Of a stretch of DNA of 11,921 bases, positions 7,032 to 11,921 are shown one piece after another. Position numbers and translations under genes: made by a program. Location of the stretch: positions 1-11,921 of the forward strand of contig CALCOP010000049.1 in NCBI GenBank assembly GCA_937897365.1. The letters run 5' to 3'. Numbering within the stretch: the stretch's first letter is position 1; each line of letters opens with the position of its first letter. This DNA comes from an uncultured euryarchaeote (GTDB lineage Archaea; Thermoplasmatota; Poseidoniia; Poseidoniales; Poseidoniaceae). Under the pieces are notes generated by a model. That model had not been told where the DNA came from. It worked only from the letters and a program-made list of their open reading frames with translations, and did not search any database.

Positions 7032-8273
7032 CTATTGCGCGTTCGCTCCAGGCTTCCATAATGTAAACATTAGACCTGAAATCATCATGAGTATGGCGAA
7101 AGACTGGAAACCATTTTGAAGATTAAGATAATTATTCTCAAGCAGATATCCTGCTGATGCACTTGAAAGAGAAAATGCGAGTGACATGATGAGCATATCG
7201 ATGGAAAATACACGGCCGCGTATCTCATCCTCTACCCACATTTGAGTTAGTATTGTCGAAAGAACCCAGTTCGCCCCGCTGGCTGAATGAGCAAGCATGA
7301 CAAAAGCTACGGTTAGCCAAACATTTACACCCAGGGTATATCCGACAAAAAAGTAGAAAAATCCAGAAATCATGACCAAGATACCGACCAATAAAGGCCA
7401 TTTTTCCTGATTTGTAAGGAACTTTCGTGCTAAAATTGGACCAGTTCCTGTACCAATCCCTCTTGCGAAGAAAAACAAGCCAAAACCAAGTGCGATGCCA
7501 AAGCCATCAACATCGGAACCGGCAACGACGAGAAAAACGCCTGCTAATCCACCACCGGCAATATTCCAAGATGCCTTAGCAAACACGATGCGTAAAAGGC
7601 GCGTCTCGTTTACAATGCGCCTCCAACCTTTCTTGATATTAAATACAGCAGTAGAAATCAGTGAACCATCCAAGTCCTGATCAAATGACTGTGGGATCGT
7701 CAATGGAGCGAGGAGTATGGCGCTAAGAAGGAATGTCATCGAATCGATAATGAATGCTGCATTCGTGCCGTAATATTCGACGACTATTCCTCCAATCATC
7801 GCCCCTAAACAAAGCGCGGTGGACCAAGAGGCCGCATCCAATGCATTTGCCGTTGCTAGATGTTCATTCGATACAACGTTGGGCAAAGCTGCCCTTTCAG
7901 CAGTAACATATGCCCCATGTAGAAGCATCATAATTCCGGATAATCCGAGCATCCATGGAATATCTTCTGGGCCGTCGACTGCGAGAAAACCAAGAGCTAA
8001 GAAGACTTGTAGTATATTTGCCCAAAGCATAATTTTTTTCCTGTCATAGCGGTCTGCGAGTACTCCGCTTATGGGTTGCAAGAAAGCGAAACAAAGCATC
8101 CGTACAGTGAATAAAATTCCGAGAAGGAATTCAGACTCAGTATATTTGAAAATCAATAAAAACAATGCAATTGTATTGAACCATTCACCCAGCATGGAAA
8201 TTACAGATGCAGACCACAATCGCCTGTATTTGGAATTGGTTTTGATGAGTTCCCAATACCCAATATTTTTCAT
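7032..8273 (-). CDS. MFS transporter, EntS/MFS_3-like
   Basis: This 413-residue polytopic membrane protein is hydrophobic throughout, with about 10-12 helices, for example about 20-40, 48-68, 82-99, 105-123, 153-167 and 172-192. The major-facilitator loop motif GVLADRYDRKK lies at 70-80 between helices 2 and 3. The aspartate in its seventh place is typical of the EntS-like exporter branch. A second-half signature, EIRGRVFSIDM, is at 350-360. A cytosolic loop of about 25 residues (197-220) divides the halves. The branch includes siderophore, drug and solute exporters, but the substrate cannot be read from the sequence. Its ATG overlaps the stop of the molybdoenzyme gene by four bases (ATGA), so coupled translation is likely. 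Export of a metabolite linked to its neighbours is inference. Confidence 0.9.
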   Translation of the reverse strand: MKNIGYWELIKTNSKYRRLWSASVISMLGEWFNTIALFLLIFKYTESEFLLGILFTVRMLCFAFLQPISGVLADRYDRKKIMLWANILQVFLALGFLAVDGPEDIPWMLGLSGIMMLLHGAYVTAERAALPNVVSNEHLATANALDAASWSTALCLGAMIGGIVVEYYGTNAAFIIDSMTFLLSAILLAPLTIPQSFDQDLDGSLISTAVFNIKKGWRRIVNETRLLRIVFAKASWNIAGGGLAGVFLVVAGSDVDGFGIALGFGLFFFARGIGTGTGPILARKFLTNQEKWPLLVGILVMISGFFYFFVGYTLGVNVWLTVAFVMLAHSASGANWVLSTILTQMWVEDEIRGRVFSIDMLIMSLAFSLSSASAGYLLENNYLNLQNGFQSFAILMMISGLMFTLWKPGANAQ

Positions 8274-10567
8274 TCCTCTTCATCTCCTTTCGCAGCGAAA
8301 GGTTCTGATTCAAGAGTAACTTCTATCCATTTGGAAGTAGGTGTGTTGGATATCTTAGCAGTCGAATTGAGTGGGACAAGGGAATTAGCTTCAGGAAAAT
8401 ATGTTGCGACATTTTGACGCGGTATATCATATGCTACGACAAGCCATCCGCCTGAACTTCTCACTTCACCATCAAAATGACTGGAAATCGATACATGTTG
8501 GCGATTTTTCCACCCACGTTCAACCATGTCAAGTGCATTCATCAATACAATCCTCCTATTACCGCTGATGCCTCTATATCGGTCATGGACATCATAAATG
8601 GTTGTATTGTATTGATCGTGTGAGCGGATAGTCATCATGACATATCTGTCGTCATCTATACTTACATCTGGCAAATCGTGGGTGGTAAATTGAGCTTTGC
8701 CAGTTGGTGTTGCAAAGGTTCTCGAATCTCTGGGAGGGTTTGGGAGTAAGAAGCCGTTTTCATGTCGAACACGCTCATTATAATCGTCAAATCCATTTAA
8801 TGAGCGCTCCATAAGATCTCGAATGAGGTCATAATCGCTAGTCAGTTTGAGCCATTCAAGGGGTGAGTCGTCAAAGAGGTGATGGGCAAGGTTTGCAATT
8901 ATCCAAGGCTCGCTTTTCAATAAATCGGAAGCAGGCTGAAGTCCACCCCGAGATTTGTGGACGACACCCATCGAGTTTTCAACGGTAACAAACTGCTCTC
9001 CCGACGATTGAACATCGAGTTCAGTCCGACCTAAACAAGGGAGTATAATTGCTTCATCCCCAGTGACAAGATGAGAGCGATTGAGTTTCGTAGATACTTG
9101 GACTGTAAGACCTATGTTTCGTAAACCTTCAGCTGTTGCATGTGTGTCTGGTGTTGCTGAAATGAAATTTCCACCCATGCAAAAGAACACATCGACTTCG
9201 CCTTTTCTCATTGCATGAATTGCGTGAACGACATCATATCCATGGTCTCGAGGTATTGGAATTTGTAAACCTGCTTCCATTTTTTCAATAAAGGACAAAG
9301 GTGGAGCTTCCCAAATGCCCACGGTTCTGTCGCCTTGAACATTTGAGTGGCCACGCACGGGGCAAAAACCTGCGCCAGGTCGACCCACATGACCTCCCAT
9401 AAGTAAGAGATTTACAACTTCTTGAATAACTGAAACACCGTTCGGTTGTTGGGTAAGCCCCATAGCCCAACACGCAATTGTTGCCTTTGATTTTGAGAGG
9501 AGTTTGCCGACTTCAACAATGAGGTCTTGTTCGATTCCTGAATCTCGCACGAGAACCTCCCAATCACTTGAGTTTGCTTTTTCGAGCATTGATTCAAATC
9601 CTTCGGTATGATTCTGAATAAATTCGGTGTCAAGTCCTCCATGCTGCGAGTGAACTTTGATGAATCCCTTCAATAGGGCAGCATCTCCACCAATGCGGAC
9701 TGGTAAATGATAATCGGCTAGTTTCGTAGTAGAGAAATTCAGTTTCATATAATCTTGAGGATGTTTAAAACGTTCAAGACCTGCTTCGGGTAATGGGTTG
9801 ATGTGAATGATTGTTGAACCCTTTAATTTTGCATCACGTAGTGCTGTAAGCATTCGCGGATGATTCGTCCCTGGATTTTGGCCTATAACCAGAATCACAT
9901 CCGCATGGTTGAAATCATCAAGGTGAACTGTGCCCTTTCCGATACCAATTGTAGAGCCAAGGCCTTTACCGCTGGATTCATGACACATGTTTGAGCAGTC
10001 GGGCAAATTGTTTGTACCGATGCTACGAACCATTGCTTGATACAAAAAAGCAGCCTCATTACTCGTCCTTCCAGATGTATAGAAGACTGAACGGTCGGGG
10101 TCATCCAAGGAGTTGATTTTGGCAGCGATATGTGATAAGGCCTCATCCCAAGACAAAGGTGTGTAGTGAGATGCGCCACGTTTCAAAAACATTGGATGGG
10201 TTAAACGACCTTGTTTGTTAAGCCACATGTCACTTTTTTCAGCAAGTTCATCTACACTGTGCTGCGCAAAAAACTCTGGTGTGACTCTCGCCTTCATTGC
10301 TTCATCTGCTACGGCCTTCGCACCATTTTCACAAAATTCGAATTGAGTGCGGTGCTCAGGATCTGGCCATGCACAACCAGGGCAGTCGAAACCGGCTTTT
10401 TGGTTCACCATTGTCAGTGTCTTTACAGAGCGTTTTATTCCCATCTGTTGGATGCCGTGTTTCATCGAAGAAGTCACGGCAGGAATGCCGGCTGCCATGA
10501 TCTTTTTCTTCTTGAGTTTCAGTGGTTTCAGGTCAGGAGGAGTGTCGGGCCGGGCTTGTTTCCTCAT
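8270..10567 (-). CDS. YdeP-type formate-dehydrogenase-like molybdopterin oxidoreductase
   Basis: This 765-residue protein resembles the E. coli YdeP / FdhF-like alpha family almost end to end. FDCPGCAWPDP (60-70) and FEFCENGAK (76-84) give three cysteines (62, 65, 79) for an N-terminal iron-sulfur cluster. YTSGRTSNEAAFLYQ (163-177) and CSNMCHESSG (191-200) follow; Cys195 sits where formate dehydrogenases carry the molybdenum-ligand Cys or selenocysteine. Further family signatures are GQNPGTNHPRML (229-240), GRPGAGFCPVRGHSNVQG, KLNRSHLVTG and, near the C-terminus, RSHDQYNTTIY and the cofactor-binding stretch ending VATYFPEAN. It has no twin-arginine signal, so it is probably cytosolic. The substrate is unknown; YdeP has been linked to acid resistance. 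No electron-transfer subunit is nearby. FdhD precedes it by 33 bases, and GGTGA (10572-10576) lies four bases before the ATG. Confidence 0.93.
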   Translation of the reverse strand: MRKQARPDTPPDLKPLKLKKKKIMAAGIPAVTSSMKHGIQQMGIKRSVKTLTMVNQKAGFDCPGCAWPDPEHRTQFEFCENGAKAVADEAMKARVTPEFFAQHSVDELAEKSDMWLNKQGRLTHPMFLKRGASHYTPLSWDEALSHIAAKINSLDDPDRSVFYTSGRTSNEAAFLYQAMVRSIGTNNLPDCSNMCHESSGKGLGSTIGIGKGTVHLDDFNHADVILVIGQNPGTNHPRMLTALRDAKLKGSTIIHINPLPEAGLERFKHPQDYMKLNFSTTKLADYHLPVRIGGDAALLKGFIKVHSQHGGLDTEFIQNHTEGFESMLEKANSSDWEVLVRDSGIEQDLIVEVGKLLSKSKATIACWAMGLTQQPNGVSVIQEVVNLLLMGGHVGRPGAGFCPVRGHSNVQGDRTVGIWEAPPLSFIEKMEAGLQIPIPRDHGYDVVHAIHAMRKGEVDVFFCMGGNFISATPDTHATAEGLRNIGLTVQVSTKLNRSHLVTGDEAIILPCLGRTELDVQSSGEQFVTVENSMGVVHKSRGGLQPASDLLKSEPWIIANLAHHLFDDSPLEWLKLTSDYDLIRDLMERSLNGFDDYNERVRHENGFLLPNPPRDSRTFATPTGKAQFTTHDLPDVSIDDDRYVMMTIRSHDQYNTTIYDVHDRYRGISGNRRIVLMNALDMVERGWKNRQHVSISSHFDGEVRSSGGWLVVAYDIPRQNVATYFPEANSLVPLNSTAKISNTPTSKWIEVTLESEPFAAKGDEEE

Positions 10568-10600
10568 ACACTCACCAAGGTGTCGTGACCGGGGGGGTTC

Positions 10601-11389
10601 TCAAGGGTTGTTGTTTGTAACAGGCGTGAGGAGGCCAATTCCAACATTACTTTGGGGTTTCATGAATGAAAAAATACGCATGCCAAGATAACGTGCAGTT
10701 TCTGCTGCTAATGTTGAGCAGGCACCAATACAAACGATTGTTCCGATTCCAGCGCGAGCGGCTTTCGCAACAATATCCCAGCCGCACCTGCCAGAAAGAA
10801 AGAGGTATTTTGTATCAAGCGAATCATTGGCAAGTAAAGCTTTGCCAATTGATTTGTCCACTGCATTGTGTCGACCTACGTCTTCGGCGAGGTGTTGTAG
10901 GCCCGAATCGGGACACCAAAGAGCCGCTGCATGCATTCCACCCGTATCTAAAAATCCGCTCTGAAGTGATTTCATAACAGTGAGTTGGTGATGTACTGTA
11001 TCATGAATAAATGGAGAATGGATGCTAGAGAAGGATGGCAAATGAGCAGATATTTCATCCAATCCATCGTTGTTGCATGCTCCGCAAGAAGAGGTGATGA
11101 TTCTGTCAGCGGAATGCAATGGAGTGAGTTTCAAATCCATGTGAAGATGTATCGAACCCGTCTCCATTCGTTCATGTGAAATTTGCGCGTTCGGATAGGA
11201 TCCATAACCTTCTGCTAAGGCATGACCAATGAAAAGTTCATTGAGGTCAGTTGGCGTGCCGAGAAGACTTGCAATCTTAATGGAATTTGAGTATAAGTGG
11301 AGAAGTGTTTCGCAGGCCAATAAATCTGTATCGACTGTAGATATACCTTCAAAAAATCGGTGAACTCCAATTCTACGGCTATGGTCCAT
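10601..11389 (-). CDS. fdhD: FdhD, formate dehydrogenase accessory sulfurtransferase
   Basis: FdhD passes sulfur from a cysteine desulfurase to the bis-MGD molybdenum cofactor of formate-dehydrogenase-like enzymes and is needed for their activity. From the ATG at 11389 the protein has 262 residues, normal for the family. The start matches the FdhD core: DLLACETLL (22-30) and GTPTDLNELFIGHALAEG (44-61). The sulfur-carrying CxxC is TSSCGAC (99-105; Cys102 and Cys105). DTGGMHAAAL (148-157), EDVGRHNAVDKSIG (169-182) and SGRCGWDIVAKAARAG (199-214) follow. The open frame extends to 11509, but that would overlap 104 bases of the conserved tsr3 3' end; the ATG at 11389 leaves a 16-base gap instead. 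No clear Shine-Dalgarno precedes it. The YdeP-like gene directly downstream is the likely client. Confidence 0.94.
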   Translation of the reverse strand: MDHSRRIGVHRFFEGISTVDTDLLACETLLHLYSNSIKIASLLGTPTDLNELFIGHALAEGYGSYPNAQISHERMETGSIHLHMDLKLTPLHSADRIITSSCGACNNDGLDEISAHLPSFSSIHSPFIHDTVHHQLTVMKSLQSGFLDTGGMHAAALWCPDSGLQHLAEDVGRHNAVDKSIGKALLANDSLDTKYLFLSGRCGWDIVAKAARAGIGTIVCIGACSTLAAETARYLGMRIFSFMKPQSNVGIGLLTPVTNNNP

Positions 11390-11405
11390 GTAGGGGGATA
11401 ATGGC

Positions 11406-11921
11406 TCAACTTGAAGTCTCTTCGGATGCAACGGGGCGTTCAATGTCAAAAAATTCAAATTGGAGTTCGACCAGTTCCGCACTGGATTTTGCTTGAGCAT
11501 ATGCTTCAAGTGGTTCTTTATTCAGTTCAAAAAAACGTTGACCCCATCGGAATGCTCCAAGCACTTGATGTGCTTGTTCCCTTTCTCCGATGAGGAACAG
11601 AACAGTTGCAAGAGCTTCCGCGGTAGTTAATCGACTTGGCTTACCCCAATTGACCGGATTAGCAGCCAAGAGAAGAGGGAGCATTCGTGGAACAAGACGA
11701 GTTTTCTTCATCACTTGTTGGACGCTTGACTCGATTTGCGCCCAACTGCAATCAAGTCCAACAAGTGAACCGCCACGGAGCAATATCTCATGATCTTCTG
11801 GCCCGAAAACTTTGCCGCACAGGGGTTCAAGAATAATTCCACGCTTCGGAGCAGTGTTGATACGCTTATGTAACTTCAAATCACCACGCTTTGAAGCAAG
11901 AACGGCAGTATTTTTTTTGGG
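11406..11921 (-). CDS. tsr3: Tsr3 (DUF367) rRNA aminocarboxypropyltransferase, 5' end cut
   Basis: Tsr3 transfers the 3-amino-3-carboxypropyl group of S-adenosylmethionine to a conserved modified uridine of small-subunit rRNA (m1acp3-psi in yeast), late in ribosome maturation. The frame stays open to the right edge, so the start is outside the window. The in-window part is 171 residues beginning PKKNTAVLASKRGDL, which fits the family's N-terminal DPKKCT motif. Asn stands where Cys is usual. Other hallmarks are LDCSWAQIE, RMLPLLLAANPVNWGKPSRL, TTAEALATVLFLIG and a late FRWGQRFFELNKEPLEAYAQA. A TTG at 11879 could be mistaken for the start, but the conserved motif lies upstream of it. Probably only about 10-20 residues are missing. 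It heads the co-directional run and is not functionally related to fdhD. Confidence 0.93.
   Translation of the reverse strand, partial: PKKNTAVLASKRGDLKLHKRINTAPKRGIILEPLCGKVFGPEDHEILLRGGSLVGLDCSWAQIESSVQQVMKKTRLVPRMLPLLLAANPVNWGKPSRLTTAEALATVLFLIGEREQAHQVLGAFRWGQRFFELNKEPLEAYAQAKSSAELVELQFEFFDIERPVASEETSS

Noticed and set aside
10211..10691. Plus-strand frames of 114-125 codons opposite the molybdoenzyme and fdhD
   Set aside because: They are antisense to strongly conserved coding sequence and have no supporting ribosome binding site or domain.
11390..11509. Forty-residue N-terminal extension of FdhD
   Set aside because: It overlaps the conserved 3' end of tsr3, has no FdhD homology, and a good ATG lies at 11389 at the family's expected start.

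Overview
The window reads as compact archaeal DNA, most likely from a marine planktonic euryarchaeon (Marine Group II / Ca. Poseidoniales or a close Thermoplasmata relative). The grounds are a stand-alone Tsr3/DUF367 rRNA-modification gene (archaea and eukaryotes), a DUF835-type protein, large acidic zinc-ribbon membrane proteins, very short intergenic gaps and Shine-Dalgarno motifs of the GGTGA/GAGG type. The assignment rests on recalled family distributions; no search was run.

Layout from left to right. Bases 1-54 are the 3' two thirds of a tRNA-Val(GAC) cut by the window edge, followed by an AT-rich spacer. Bases 141-2412 (minus strand) carry two adjacent genes: a large membrane protein with two zinc ribbons, four EF-hands and long Asp/Glu tracts, then a small zinc-ribbon protein with a non-ATG start. 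A 100-base divergent spacer separates them from a plus-strand DUF835-type gene (2513-3385), which converges on hutH with its stop codon overlapping.

Bases 3382-11921 are a six-gene minus-strand run, probably one transcription unit, in transcription order: tsr3 (5' end cut by the right edge), fdhD, a YdeP-type molybdopterin oxidoreductase, an EntS-like MFS transporter, hutU and hutH. Spacers range from an overlap to about 66 bases. HutH and HutU together turn histidine into ammonia plus imidazolone propionate. HutU resembles the long animal/plant UROC1 type rather than the roughly 555-residue bacterial type. FdhD is the sulfurtransferase that activates formate-dehydrogenase-like enzymes, so its position directly before the YdeP-like enzyme fits a maturation partner and client.

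The most interesting points are: (1) the Ca2+/Zn2+-type acidic two-helix membrane protein with its small zinc-ribbon neighbour, of unknown function; (2) the co-linear grouping of FdhD, an orphan YdeP-like molybdoenzyme, an exporter and histidine-degradation genes, which may mark an undescribed metabolic link; and (3) the eukaryote-like urocanase in an archaeal context. No CRISPR array, insertion sequence, rRNA gene or phage gene is visible.
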